A stretch of 64,000 nt of DNA from Streptomyces albus subsp. albus (lineage in GTDB: Bacteria > Actinomycetota > Actinomycetes > Streptomycetales > Streptomycetaceae), in NCBI RefSeq assembly GCF_000725885.1, contig NZ_JODR01000022.1, forward strand, positions 1 to 64,000, in the 5' to 3' direction. Shown one piece after another: positions 1-8,335 of this stretch (the stretch's first letter is position 1; each line of letters begins with the position of its first letter). The position numbers and the translations under genes were made by a program. The notes under the pieces are model-generated. The model was not told where the DNA came from. It saw only the letters and a program-made list of their open reading frames with translations, and searched no databases.

Positions 1-35
1 CCCCCCCCCCCCCCGTCCCGCATGGAGGTCCCCCG

Positions 36-1523
36 ATGCTCGAACTCCCCGCCGACGAGGCCCTGATCGCGGGAGAATGGCGGCGCGGCGCCGGACCACC
101 CGTCGACACCGTCGACCCGGCGACCGGCCGGACGCTCACCACCGTCCACAGCGTCTCCGCCGAGGAGACCCACGAGGCCGCCGAACGCGCTGCCGAGGCC
201 GCCGCCGAACCGGTCTGGCGCGAGCTGCGCCCGCACCTGCGGGCCCGACTGCTGCACCGCATCGCCGAGTTGATCGAACACGACGCCGACCGGCTGGCCG
301 ATCTCCAGACCGCCGACACCGGCAAGAGCCGTACCGAGACCGGTGCCCTCGTCAGCAGCGCGGCCGGCACCTTTCGCTACACCGCCGCGGCACTGGAGAC
401 CGCCGAGGACGCCGTCACGCCCTCCCGGGGCCCGTACGTCACGCTGAGCCTGCACGAACCGATCGGCGTCGTCGGCGCCATCACCCCGTGGAACTCGCCG
501 GTGGCCAGCGACGCCCAGAAGCTCGCCCCGGCGCTGGCCGCGGGCAACGCCGTCCTCCTCAAGCCCGCCGAGTGGACCCCGCTGGTCGCCCTCGCCCTGG
601 GCCGACTGGTCCACCGGGCACTCGAAGAAGCCGCACTGCCCGCCGGGCTGCTCTCCGTACTGCCCGGCCCGGGCAGCGTCGTCGGCGAGGCGATCGTCGG
701 CCACCCGCGCGTCGGCAAGGTCGCCTTCACGGGCGGCACCGCGACCGGACGCAGGATCGGGCGCGTCGCCGCGGAGAAGGTCATGCCCGTCTCGCTGGAA
801 CTCGGCGGCAAGTCGCCGACCATCGTCTTCGAGGACGCCGACCTGGAGCGGGCACTGGCCGGAGTCATGTTCGGCATCTTCTCCTCCAGCGGCCAGTCCT
901 GCGTCGCCGGCTCCCGGCTGTTCGTGGCGCGCTCGCGCTACGAGGAGTTCACGGACGAACTCGTCGCCCGCACCCGCGATTTGCGCGTCGGCCCCGGAAC
1001 CGACCCGGACACCCAGGTTGCCCCGCTCGTCCACCACCGGCACCGGGACGCCGTCGCGGCGCACGTCGAGCGGGCCCGGGCGGAGGGAGCACGCGTGCGG
1101 TGCGGAGGGCGAGCACCCGAGGGCGAGCGCTGGCGCGACGGCGCCTACTACCTGCCCACGGTCCTGGACGGGCTGCCCCACTCCGCCGCCGTGTGCCAGG
1201 AGGAGATCTTCGGCCCCGTACTCGTCGCCCTGCCGTTCGACGACGAGGACGATCTGGTCGCCCAGGCCAATGACAGCGTCTACGGCCTCGCCTGCGGCAT
1301 CTGGACCGCCGACCACCGCACCGCGTGGCGCGTGGCGCGGCGTATCGAGGCCGGGACGGTGTGGATCAACACCTACAAGCAGTTCAGCGTCTCCACCCCG
1401 TTCGGCGGCATGAAGGACAGCGGGCTGGGCCGGGAGAAGGGCCGCGAGGCCATCCGCGGCTACCAGCGGCAGAAGAGCCTCTACTGGTCGACCGACGACC
1501 ACCCGCTGCCCTGGGCCGGCTGA
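36..1523 (+). CDS. Aldehyde dehydrogenase family protein
   Basis: Probably oxidises an aldehyde intermediate of the surrounding catabolic operon to its acid with NAD(P)+, in the cytoplasm. The length of 495 residues is normal for the ALDH superfamily. The catalytic pair is visible: Glu255 in LELGGKSPT and nucleophile Cys289 in GQSCVAGSR. The cofactor-binding turn FTGGTATGRR and the C-terminal PFGGMKDSGLGRE are also present. The ATG at 36 follows a GGAGG at 24-28. It is the first gene seen of a co-directional run ending at 10600. Its substrate cannot be read from sequence; a semialdehyde released by ring cleavage is an inference from the neighbours. Confidence 0.93.
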   Translation: MLELPADEALIAGEWRRGAGPPVDTVDPATGRTLTTVHSVSAEETHEAAERAAEAAAEPVWRELRPHLRARLLHRIAELIEHDADRLADLQTADTGKSRTETGALVSSAAGTFRYTAAALETAEDAVTPSRGPYVTLSLHEPIGVVGAITPWNSPVASDAQKLAPALAAGNAVLLKPAEWTPLVALALGRLVHRALEEAALPAGLLSVLPGPGSVVGEAIVGHPRVGKVAFTGGTATGRRIGRVAAEKVMPVSLELGGKSPTIVFEDADLERALAGVMFGIFSSSGQSCVAGSRLFVARSRYEEFTDELVARTRDLRVGPGTDPDTQVAPLVHHRHRDAVAAHVERARAEGARVRCGGRAPEGERWRDGAYYLPTVLDGLPHSAAVCQEEIFGPVLVALPFDDEDDLVAQANDSVYGLACGIWTADHRTAWRVARRIEAGTVWINTYKQFSVSTPFGGMKDSGLGREKGREAIRGYQRQKSLYWSTDDHPLPWAG

Positions 1524-1662
1524 CCGCAGCCCCCACCGTCACCGGGCCGTACGGCCGGCCGCGGCACCGCGCCGCCCACCGTCCCGCCGCCCCCGCACCG
1601 GACCGTCACCGCGAGCCGCGTGCCCCCGACCACCGCCCCCGCCCGCACAGTTGGAGACGACG

Positions 1663-2622
1663 ATGCCGCACGACGCCGCCCCGCACGAGCCCATCGCACG
1701 GCTGCGTGCCCTGCGCTCCGTGGAGTTGCACACCCCCGCCTTCACCGAGGCCGCCGACTTCTACACCGAAGTGTGGGGCCTGGAGACCGTCGAGTCCGGC
1801 CGCGACGGCGTCTGGCTGCGCGGAACCGGCGAGGAGCACCACGCCCTCGCGCTGCGCCCCGCCGAGCGCAACGGGCTCGGGCGGATCAGCTTCGCCGTCG
1901 CGACCCCCGCCGAGATCGACGAGGCGGCCCGCCGGCTGCTGCTGCGGGGCATCGTCCCCGTCGCCGGTCCCGGACCGCTGGAGCAGGCGGGCGGCGGCTA
2001 CGGGCTGCGGTTCACCGACCCCGAGCACCGGCTGATCGAGCTGAGCGCCCACACGGAGGCCGTCGCACCGCGCGGCAGGGACGCCGCGGTGCCCGTCGGG
2101 GTCACCCACGCCGTGCTCAACACCGCCGACATCGACGCCCTCGTCGGCTTCTACTGCGACGTCCTCGGCCTGCGGGTCTCGGACTGGTCGGAGCACCAGA
2201 TGGCGTTCCTGCGCTGCAACGCCGACCACCACTGCATCGCCTTCAACCAGGCGGAGTGGGCGTCGCTCAACCACGTCGCGTACGAGATGACGTCGCTCGA
2301 CCACTTCATGCGCGGGCTCGGCCGGCTGCGGCACCACGGCATCGTCCCCGAGTGGGGGCCGGGCCGGCACGGACCGGGTGACAACACCTTCTCCTACTTC
2401 ACCGACCCGGCCGGACTGGTGTGCGAGTACACCTCCGAGGTCGCCCAGATCGTCGAGGACGCCTGGATCGCCCGCGTCTGGCGCCGCACCCCCGAACTCT
2501 CCGACCTGTGGGGCACGGCAGGGCCGCCCTCCGCGCAGATCCGCGCCCACATGGCCGGCCGCCCCGACCCCGGCCCGCTCGCCGCGAACCGCGCATCCGC
2601 TCCGCAGGAGGCCACCGCATGA
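1663..2622 (+). CDS. VOC-family type I extradiol dioxygenase-like protein
   Basis: Two-domain vicinal-oxygen-chelate protein of 319 residues, the size and architecture of biphenyl-diol/catechol 2,3-dioxygenases, which use Fe(II) and O2 to cleave a catechol beside its hydroxyls. The three expected metal ligands are in the C-terminal half: His149 (GVTHAVLNT), His189 or His190 (ADHHCIAF) and Glu255 (VCEYTSE). The ATG at 1663 is preferred over an upstream in-frame TTG at 1651 because a GGAGA lies about 10 bases before it. Its stop overlaps the next ATG. A Rieske oxygenase and a hydrolase in the same operon support a meta-cleavage role; the substrate is unknown. Confidence 0.85.
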   Translation: MPHDAAPHEPIARLRALRSVELHTPAFTEAADFYTEVWGLETVESGRDGVWLRGTGEEHHALALRPAERNGLGRISFAVATPAEIDEAARRLLLRGIVPVAGPGPLEQAGGGYGLRFTDPEHRLIELSAHTEAVAPRGRDAAVPVGVTHAVLNTADIDALVGFYCDVLGLRVSDWSEHQMAFLRCNADHHCIAFNQAEWASLNHVAYEMTSLDHFMRGLGRLRHHGIVPEWGPGRHGPGDNTFSYFTDPAGLVCEYTSEVAQIVEDAWIARVWRRTPELSDLWGTAGPPSAQIRAHMAGRPDPGPLAANRASAPQEATA

Positions 2623-3485
2623 CCGCCACCACCCGCCCCGCCGCCCCCGCGGCCTCCCGCACCTGCGCGGGTCCGCCGCAGGCCCCTTCCCGTACCACCC
2701 GCACGGTGGGCCTCGTCGGCTGGGGAGCCATCGGCCGTGTCGTCGGCCGGGCCCTCGCGGAAGGAGCCGTCCCCGGCGCCGCGCTGGCATGCGTGGTCGA
2801 CAACCGGGTGCTCGGCAGCGACTGCCCGGCGCCCCAGCTCGGCTTCGAGGACGCGTTGCAGCGCTGCGATCTGATCGTGGAGGCGGCGGGCCAGGCCGTC
2901 GTCCGCGAGTGGGGCGAGCGTGTGCTGCGCTCGGGCACCGACCTGCTGATCGCCTCGACCGGCGCGCTGACGGACGCCGGCCTCTTCGTCCGGCTGCGCG
3001 ATGCGGGGCCCGGCCGGGTCTACTTCACCGGCGGAGCCGTCGGCGGCCTCGACCTGTTGCAGGCCGTGCGGGGGCTGGGGCCCCTCGACGAGGTCCGGCT
3101 GACCACCACCAAACTGCCCTCCACCCTGGAACAGCCGTGGATGGACGAGCGGCTGCTGGCCCGGTTGCGCACCGCGGAGGCGCCGGTCGAGGTGATGACG
3201 GGCACCGCGCGGGACGTGCCCGCCAAGTTCCCCCGGTCCACCAACGTCGCCGCCTCGGTCGCCCTCGCCGTCGGCGACCTCGACCGGGTCACGGTACGCG
3301 TCGTCGCCGACCCGGCCGCCACCCGGACCCGGCACCTCATCGAGGCGTCCGGCAGCCACGGTGCCTACCGTTTCGAGGTCGAGCACCGGCCCGACCCGGC
3401 CAACCCGGCCACCAGCCAGGTCGTGCCCCACGCGGTGCTGCGCAGCCTCGCGGCGCTCGCCGGGCGGACGGGGCAGATCCTGTGA
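2619..3485 (+). CDS. Aspartate dehydrogenase-like NAD(P)-dependent oxidoreductase
   Basis: 288-residue protein with an N-terminal Rossmann fold (GLVGWGAIGRVVGRAL) and the C-terminal catalytic domain of the L-aspartate dehydrogenase/DUF108 family, seen in TKLPSTLE, KFPRSTNVAASVALA and SGSHGAYRFEVEH. Family members convert aspartate and iminoaspartate/oxaloacetate with NAD(P). The first 25 or so residues are Ala/Pro-rich and precede the fold. The ATG overlaps the previous stop (ATGA), so translation is probably coupled. With no nadA or nadB beside it and ten degradative enzymes around it, NAD biosynthesis is unlikely. It may act on an amino or keto acid of the degraded compound, which is inference. 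Confidence 0.8.
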   Translation: MTATTRPAAPAASRTCAGPPQAPSRTTRTVGLVGWGAIGRVVGRALAEGAVPGAALACVVDNRVLGSDCPAPQLGFEDALQRCDLIVEAAGQAVVREWGERVLRSGTDLLIASTGALTDAGLFVRLRDAGPGRVYFTGGAVGGLDLLQAVRGLGPLDEVRLTTTKLPSTLEQPWMDERLLARLRTAEAPVEVMTGTARDVPAKFPRSTNVAASVALAVGDLDRVTVRVVADPAATRTRHLIEASGSHGAYRFEVEHRPDPANPATSQVVPHAVLRSLAALAGRTGQIL

Positions 3486-4300
3486 GCGGCACGGCCGGGA
3501 CGGCGTACGACATCGACGGGCTGCATCTCGAACAGGCCGGACAGGACGGGCCGCTGCTGGTCTGCCTGCACGGCATCGGCTCCTCCTCCGCCGCCTTCGT
3601 CCCGCAGCTCGACGGGCTCTCCGCACGGGTGCGCCTCCTCGCCTGGGACGCGCCCGGATACGGCAGGTCCGCCGACCCCCGCGGCCCGCTGGACCTCGAC
3701 GGCTTCGCCGACACGGCGGCTGCCCTCATCCGGCGCCATGCCGGGGAGGGCGGCCGGGCGCACCTCCTCGGCGTCTCCTGGGGCGGAGTCGTCGCGCTCA
3801 AGGCCGCCGTCCGGCACCCGGCGCTCGTGGCGAGCCTCGTCGTCGCCGACAGCAGCCGCGGCTCGGGGACCGACCCGCGAAAAGCGGCGGGCATGCGGGC
3901 ACGCGTTGCCGAGCTCGCCGAACTCGGTCCCCGCGCCTTCGCCGAGAAGCGCGGCCCGCGACTGGTCTCGCCCGAGGCGCCGGCCGCCCTCGTCAGGCGC
4001 GTCACCGACACCATGGCCGATGCCGTCCGGCTGCCGGGCTACGGCTACGCCGCCGAGTCCATGGCCGCCACCGACCTCGGCCCCTTCCTCCCCGCCGTCA
4101 CCGCGCCCGCGCTCGTGCTGTGCGGGGACCGGGACCAGGTCACCGGCGTCGAGGCGAGCCAGTCCCTCGCCGGCCCCCTCCACAAGTCCGCCTACGTGAT
4201 CGTCAAAGGCGCCGGTCACCTGGCCAACCAGGAACAGCCCGAGGCGTTCAACGCCTGGGTGCTGTCCCACCTGAGCATCACCGACCGCATCCCCGAGTGA
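3482..4300 (+). CDS. Alpha/beta fold hydrolase
   Basis: 272-residue serine hydrolase. The oxyanion-hole HGIGSSS, nucleophile elbow GVSWGG, acidic residue in CGDRDQVTG and catalytic His in GAGHLANQEQPEAF occur in the correct order. The GTG at 3482 overlaps the preceding TGA (GTGA) and gives a typical N-terminus; longer readings in this frame have no family match. Next to an extradiol dioxygenase, a C-C bond hydrolase of the meta-cleavage type is the obvious candidate, but esterase or lactonase activity cannot be excluded. Confidence 0.88.
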   Translation: MSGTAGTAYDIDGLHLEQAGQDGPLLVCLHGIGSSSAAFVPQLDGLSARVRLLAWDAPGYGRSADPRGPLDLDGFADTAAALIRRHAGEGGRAHLLGVSWGGVVALKAAVRHPALVASLVVADSSRGSGTDPRKAAGMRARVAELAELGPRAFAEKRGPRLVSPEAPAALVRRVTDTMADAVRLPGYGYAAESMAATDLGPFLPAVTAPALVLCGDRDQVTGVEASQSLAGPLHKSAYVIVKGAGHLANQEQPEAFNAWVLSHLSITDRIPE

Positions 4301-4317
4301 ACAGCCCTCCGGGGCGG

Positions 4318-4440
4318 GCCCACGACCGGCACCAACGGGCACCACCGCCGGCACCCACTACCGGCACACAACCGGCACCAGGACCGGCACAGACGACCGG
4401 CACCCAACGACCGGCACCCAACGACCGGCACCCAATGACC
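4318..4440 (+). repeat. Degenerate CCGGCACC repeats with a perfect 3 x 14-bp array
   Basis: The 166-base gap before the cupin gene is filled by variants of CCGGCACC. They culminate in three identical head-to-tail 14-base units, CGACCGGCACCCAA, at 4395-4408, 4409-4422 and 4423-4436. The array lies inside an otherwise tightly packed operon, just upstream of the cupin ribosome binding site. It may be slippage-prone; no function can be read. Confidence 0.9.
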
Positions 4441-4467
4441 CCACCCACGACCGAAAAGGAGCACACC

Positions 4468-4989
4468 ATGCCTCTCTCCACCACCGCGTACGACAACGGC
4501 GGCGACCTGGCCGCCTACACCGACAGCCTCATCGCGACCCGGGAGAGCCGCGAGCCCGACTGGGACACCCTCGCCTTCCAGACCAAGGCCGGTGAGCAGT
4601 ACCGCCGCGCACAGATCCGCTACGTCGGCTCCGGCGCCACCGGGAACCACGAGGGCGACAACCGGATACTGCCCTCCGGCGGCTTCACCTTCTCCAACAT
4701 GCTGCTGCCGCCCGGCGCCGAGGGCCCCGAGCACACGCACCACGACGTGGAGGAAGCCTTCTTCGTCCTGGAGGGCGAGGTCCGCGTCGGCATCCACCGC
4801 GGCAAGGACGAGGTCGAATACCGCACCCTGGGCTACCGCGACATGATCGTCGTCCCGGCCGGCGTCGCCCGCAGCCTCAAGAACGAGGGCGACACCGACG
4901 CGCTGTTCTGCGTCGTCATCGGCACGCAGAAGCCGCAGGTGCCGACCTACCCCGAGCACTCGCCCATGCACGGCGTGACGCGCGACTGA
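4468..4989 (+). CDS. Cupin domain-containing protein
   Basis: 173-residue single-domain cupin. The first cupin motif carries the metal ligands in EHTHHDVEEAFFVLEGEV (HxH and a following Glu). The second motif is degenerate (DMIVVPAGVARSLKN), lacking the usual His. The ATG at 4468 follows AAAGGAG at 4455-4461. The stop overlaps the next gene by one base. In catabolic operons such cupins serve as small dioxygenases, isomerases or ligand-binding proteins; which applies here is not determinable. The gene is separated from its upstream neighbour by the repeat array. Confidence 0.85.
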   Translation: MPLSTTAYDNGGDLAAYTDSLIATRESREPDWDTLAFQTKAGEQYRRAQIRYVGSGATGNHEGDNRILPSGGFTFSNMLLPPGAEGPEHTHHDVEEAFFVLEGEVRVGIHRGKDEVEYRTLGYRDMIVVPAGVARSLKNEGDTDALFCVVIGTQKPQVPTYPEHSPMHGVTRD

Positions 4990-5756
4990 TGAGCGCGCAC
5001 AGCAGGCACGACAGTGGCAGGCGGACCGTCGTCGTCACCGGCGCCGGCCGTGGCCTCGGACTGGCCACGGCCCGCCGGGTCGCGGCGGACGGACACCGCG
5101 TCGTCGTCGCGGAACTCGACCCGGAGCGGGGCGAGTCCGCCACCGGGGCGCTGCGCGCGGAAGGCGCCGACGCGCACTTCGTCCGGGTGGACGTCGCCGA
5201 CCCCGAGTCGGTGGCGGCGCTGGCCGGACAGGTGGCCGCACTCGGCCCCGTGCACGGGCTCGTCAACAACGCGGGCCTGGCGGACGCGGTCGGCGGCAAG
5301 GAGTTCCACGAGATCGACGTGGCCGAGTGGGACCGCATCATGACGGTCAACGCCCGCGGCCCCTGGCTCGTCGCCCGGGCACTGCTGCCCCATCTGGTGG
5401 CCACCGGCAGCGGGCGCATCGTCAACCTCGCCTCGGACGCGGCGCTGTACGGCTCGCCGAGGCTGGCCCACTACATCGCCTCCAAGGGCGCGGTCATCTC
5501 CCTCACCCGGGCGATGGCCCGCGAGGTCGGTGACAAGGGCGTCACCGTCAACGCCGTCGCCCCCGGCATCACCGAGGGCGAGTCCACCGACCGGGTACCG
5601 GCCGAACGGCACGCGCTCTACCGCACGCTGCGGGCGATCTCCCGCCCCCAGCAGCCGGACGATCTGACCGGGCTCATCGCCTTCCTGCTCGGCCCGGAGG
5701 CCCGCTACCTCACCGGACAGGTGATCGCCGTCAACGGCGGCTTCACCATGCACTGA
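4989..5756 (+). CDS. Short-chain dehydrogenase/reductase
   Basis: 255-residue classical SDR. It has the nucleotide-binding TGAGRGLG (residues 17-24), the NNAG structural motif, catalytic Tyr162 and Lys166 in YIASK, and the C-terminal GQVIAVNGGF. The ATG at 4989 shares its A with the preceding TGA. In a Rieske/extradiol operon the expected job is NAD(P)-dependent dehydrogenation of a hydroxylated intermediate, for example a cis-dihydrodiol or alcohol; that is inference. Confidence 0.92.
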   Translation: MSAHSRHDSGRRTVVVTGAGRGLGLATARRVAADGHRVVVAELDPERGESATGALRAEGADAHFVRVDVADPESVAALAGQVAALGPVHGLVNNAGLADAVGGKEFHEIDVAEWDRIMTVNARGPWLVARALLPHLVATGSGRIVNLASDAALYGSPRLAHYIASKGAVISLTRAMAREVGDKGVTVNAVAPGITEGESTDRVPAERHALYRTLRAISRPQQPDDLTGLIAFLLGPEARYLTGQVIAVNGGFTMH

Positions 5757-5822
5757 CCCCGGCCCTCCGGGCCGCCGCCCGACCACCGGACCATCCCCGC
5801 CTCACCCACCACGGAGAACGCC

Positions 5823-6611
5823 ATGGACCTCGGCCTCGCCGACCGCACCGTACTCGTCACCGGCGGAAGCTCGGGCGTCGGCCTGGCCACGGTCCGCGCG
5901 CTGCTCGACGAGGGCGCCCGCGTGGCCACCTGCGGCCGGGACGCCGACCGGCTCGCCCGGGCGGCGGCCCGCCTCGACGCCGGCCCCGACCAGCTGCTGA
6001 CCGGCGTGTGCGACGTACGGGACGCGCACGCCGTACGGGAGTTCACCACGCGAGCCGCAGCACACTTCGGCGGCCTCGACGGGCTGGTGAACAACGCCGG
6101 ACAGTCCCGTATGAAGCGGCTGGCCGAGACGACGGCCGAGGACTGGCGGGACGAACTGGAACTGAAGTTCGCCGGGGTGCTCAACCCCCTGCACGCGGCC
6201 CTCGGACCGCTGCGCGCCTCCGACGCCGCCGCCGTCGTCAACGTCAACGCCGTGCTCGCCAAGCAGCCCGAACCCCGGCTGATCACCACCAGCGCCGCCC
6301 GCGCCGGCATCCTCAACCTCTCCAAGTCCCTGGCCACCGAACTCGCCGGCGACGGCATCCGCGTCAACTCCGTGTGCCTCGGACTCATCGACACCGGCCA
6401 GTGGACGCGCCGCCACGCCGCGGCCGGCTCCGGCATGCCGTACGAGGAGTGGCAGGCCGAACTCGCCGCCGACCGGGGCATCGCGCTGGGCCGGCTCGGC
6501 CGCGCCGAGGAGGTCGCCTACGCGATCGTCACCCTGCTCTCGCCCCGCGCCTCCTACATCACCGGCACCGGCATCGACGTCTGCGGCGGAGTCGGCCGCG
6601 GCGTCGCCTGA
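5823..6611 (+). CDS. SDR-family protein lacking the catalytic Tyr and Lys
   Basis: 262 residues with an SDR fold: TGGSSGVG near the N-terminus, NNAG, and a C-terminal ITGTGIDVCGG. Where classical SDRs have YxxxK it reads TSAAR (Thr156, Arg160), and the usual Ser region reads NVNAVLA. The normal proton-transfer residues are therefore absent. Similar TSAAR-type SDR relatives exist, so this need not be a dead gene. It may bind cofactor with altered chemistry. The ATG at 5823 follows GGAGA. It lies 66 bases after the first SDR, in the same operon. Confidence 0.85.
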   Translation: MDLGLADRTVLVTGGSSGVGLATVRALLDEGARVATCGRDADRLARAAARLDAGPDQLLTGVCDVRDAHAVREFTTRAAAHFGGLDGLVNNAGQSRMKRLAETTAEDWRDELELKFAGVLNPLHAALGPLRASDAAAVVNVNAVLAKQPEPRLITTSAARAGILNLSKSLATELAGDGIRVNSVCLGLIDTGQWTRRHAAAGSGMPYEEWQAELAADRGIALGRLGRAEEVAYAIVTLLSPRASYITGTGIDVCGGVGRGVA

Positions 6612-6636
6612 CCGACCCCCTCCCAGGAGCCCCTTC

Positions 6637-8322
6637 ATGAACCAGCCCTCCGCACCACCTGACGGCGGGGACCTCCTCGTCGCCCTCCTATGCCACCTGG
6701 GCATCGACACCGTCTTCGGCATCGTCAGCGTCCACAACCTGCCCCTGGTGGCGGCCGTCGACCGCGAGCTGCGCTTCGTCCCCGTACGCCACGAGGCCAC
6801 CGCCGTCAGCGCGGCCGACGCCTACGGCCGCGCCCGCGGCGGCATCGGCTGCGCCCTCACCAGCACCGGCACGGGCGCCGGCAACGCCGCCGGCTCACTC
6901 GTGGAAGCCCTCTCCGCCGGTGCGCCCGTCCTGCACATCACCGGACAGATCGACAGCGCCCACCTCGGCCGCGGACGCGGATTCATCCACGAGACGAAGG
7001 ACCAGCTGGGCATGTTGCGCGCGGTCTCCTCGTACGCGGCGACCGTGCCCGACGCCGCACGGGCGGCCGGCGTACTGTGCGAGGCCGCCACCGCCGCGCT
7101 GACGGCACCCGCCGGACCGGCCAGCGTGGAGTGGCCGATCGACCTCCAGTACGCCGCACAGGACCCGGCCGTGCTCGACGCGCTCACGGCGGGACCCGGC
7201 ACCGTACGGCCCCCGCACCCGGCGCCCGCCCCCGACGACGGCGAACTCGACGCCGCCGCCCGGCTGTTGGCCCGGGCCCGGCGCCCCCTGGTGTGGGCCG
7301 GCGGCGGGGCCGCGGTCTGCCGCACCGAGCTGACCGCCCTGCTGGAGCGCACCGGCGCCGGACTGCTGACCAGCAACTCCGGACGCGGCGTGATCCCCGA
7401 GGACGACCCCCGCGTGATCGGCAACTTCGCCACCACCCCGGCCGGCCGCGCCCTGCTCGCCGACGCGGACGTACTGCTCAGCGTCGGCACCCACTTCCGG
7501 TCCAACGAGACCGCCGACTACAGCCTGGAACTGCCCGCGGCACACATCCAGATCGACCTCGACGCCGACGCGCTCGGCCGCTCCTACCCCGCCCGCCACC
7601 GACTGCACGGACACGCCCCCCACGTGCTGGCCGCCCTGCTCGGCCGGCTGCCGGAGCAGACCGCCGCCGACGAGAACTGGGCCGCCCGTCTCCACGCGGT
7701 CCGCACGGAAGTACGCGACCGGCTGCGCGTCTCGATCGGCCCGCAAGCCGCCCTCTGCGACGCCCTGCGCGCCGCGCTGCCACGCGAAGCCGTCATCGCC
7801 CGGGACGTGACCATCGCCTCCAGCAGCTGGGGCAATCGGCTGCTGGAGATCTTCGACCCCCGCGACAACGTCTTCCCGCGCGGCGGCGGCATCGGCCAGG
7901 GCCTCGGCATGGGCATCGGAGCCGCCCTCGCCCGCCCCCAGGCACCCACGGTCGTCATGGCCGGCGACGGCGGGCTCGCCGTCCACCTCGGCGAACTCCT
8001 CACCCTCGCCCAGACCCGGCCCCGCCTCACCCTCGTCGTCCTCAACGACGGCGGATACGGCGTGCTGCGCAACATGCAGGACCGCTACTTCGACCGCCGC
8101 AGCGGAGTGGACCTCACCACCCCCGACTTCGCGCTGCTCGCCCGCGCCTGCGGCCTGCCCTACGCCCGCATCGCCGCGGAGGAGGAAGCCGGCCCCGTCC
8201 TCGCCGACGCAGTCGCCGCCGACGGGCCCACCCTCGTCGAGGTCGATCTGGGGGCGCTCGGCCCCATGAAGACCCCCTTCACCCCGCCGGTCAAGCTGCC
8301 GGCCCCCACCACCGCCCCGTGA
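6637..8322 (+). CDS. Thiamine diphosphate-dependent enzyme, acetolactate synthase/decarboxylase family
   Basis: 561-residue ThDP enzyme with the usual three domains. The N-terminal PYR domain has the catalytic Glu53 in RHEATAVSAADAYGRA. A central TPP_enzyme_M domain follows, then a C-terminal PP domain whose Mg/ThDP motif begins GDGG (443-446) and continues to LNDGGYG. Relatives include acetolactate synthase, benzoylformate decarboxylase and glyoxylate carboligase. A 2-oxoacid decarboxylase or carboligase handling a ring-cleavage product fits this operon. The ATG at 6637 follows AGGAG. The stop lies 13 bases before the reductase start. Confidence 0.9.
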   Translation: MNQPSAPPDGGDLLVALLCHLGIDTVFGIVSVHNLPLVAAVDRELRFVPVRHEATAVSAADAYGRARGGIGCALTSTGTGAGNAAGSLVEALSAGAPVLHITGQIDSAHLGRGRGFIHETKDQLGMLRAVSSYAATVPDAARAAGVLCEAATAALTAPAGPASVEWPIDLQYAAQDPAVLDALTAGPGTVRPPHPAPAPDDGELDAAARLLARARRPLVWAGGGAAVCRTELTALLERTGAGLLTSNSGRGVIPEDDPRVIGNFATTPAGRALLADADVLLSVGTHFRSNETADYSLELPAAHIQIDLDADALGRSYPARHRLHGHAPHVLAALLGRLPEQTAADENWAARLHAVRTEVRDRLRVSIGPQAALCDALRAALPREAVIARDVTIASSSWGNRLLEIFDPRDNVFPRGGGIGQGLGMGIGAALARPQAPTVVMAGDGGLAVHLGELLTLAQTRPRLTLVVLNDGGYGVLRNMQDRYFDRRSGVDLTTPDFALLARACGLPYARIAAEEEAGPVLADAVAADGPTLVEVDLGALGPMKTPFTPPVKLPAPTTAP

Positions 8323-8335
8323 GGAGGACGACGCC

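Noticed and set aside
1..14. Run of 14 C at the window start as a regulatory element
   Set aside because: A homopolymer at the edge of the window cannot be separated from an assembly or contig-end effect.
2619..3485. Aspartate-dehydrogenase-like gene as NAD biosynthesis gene nadX
   Set aside because: No nadA or nadC is adjacent and it is embedded in a catabolic operon; only the family assignment is kept.
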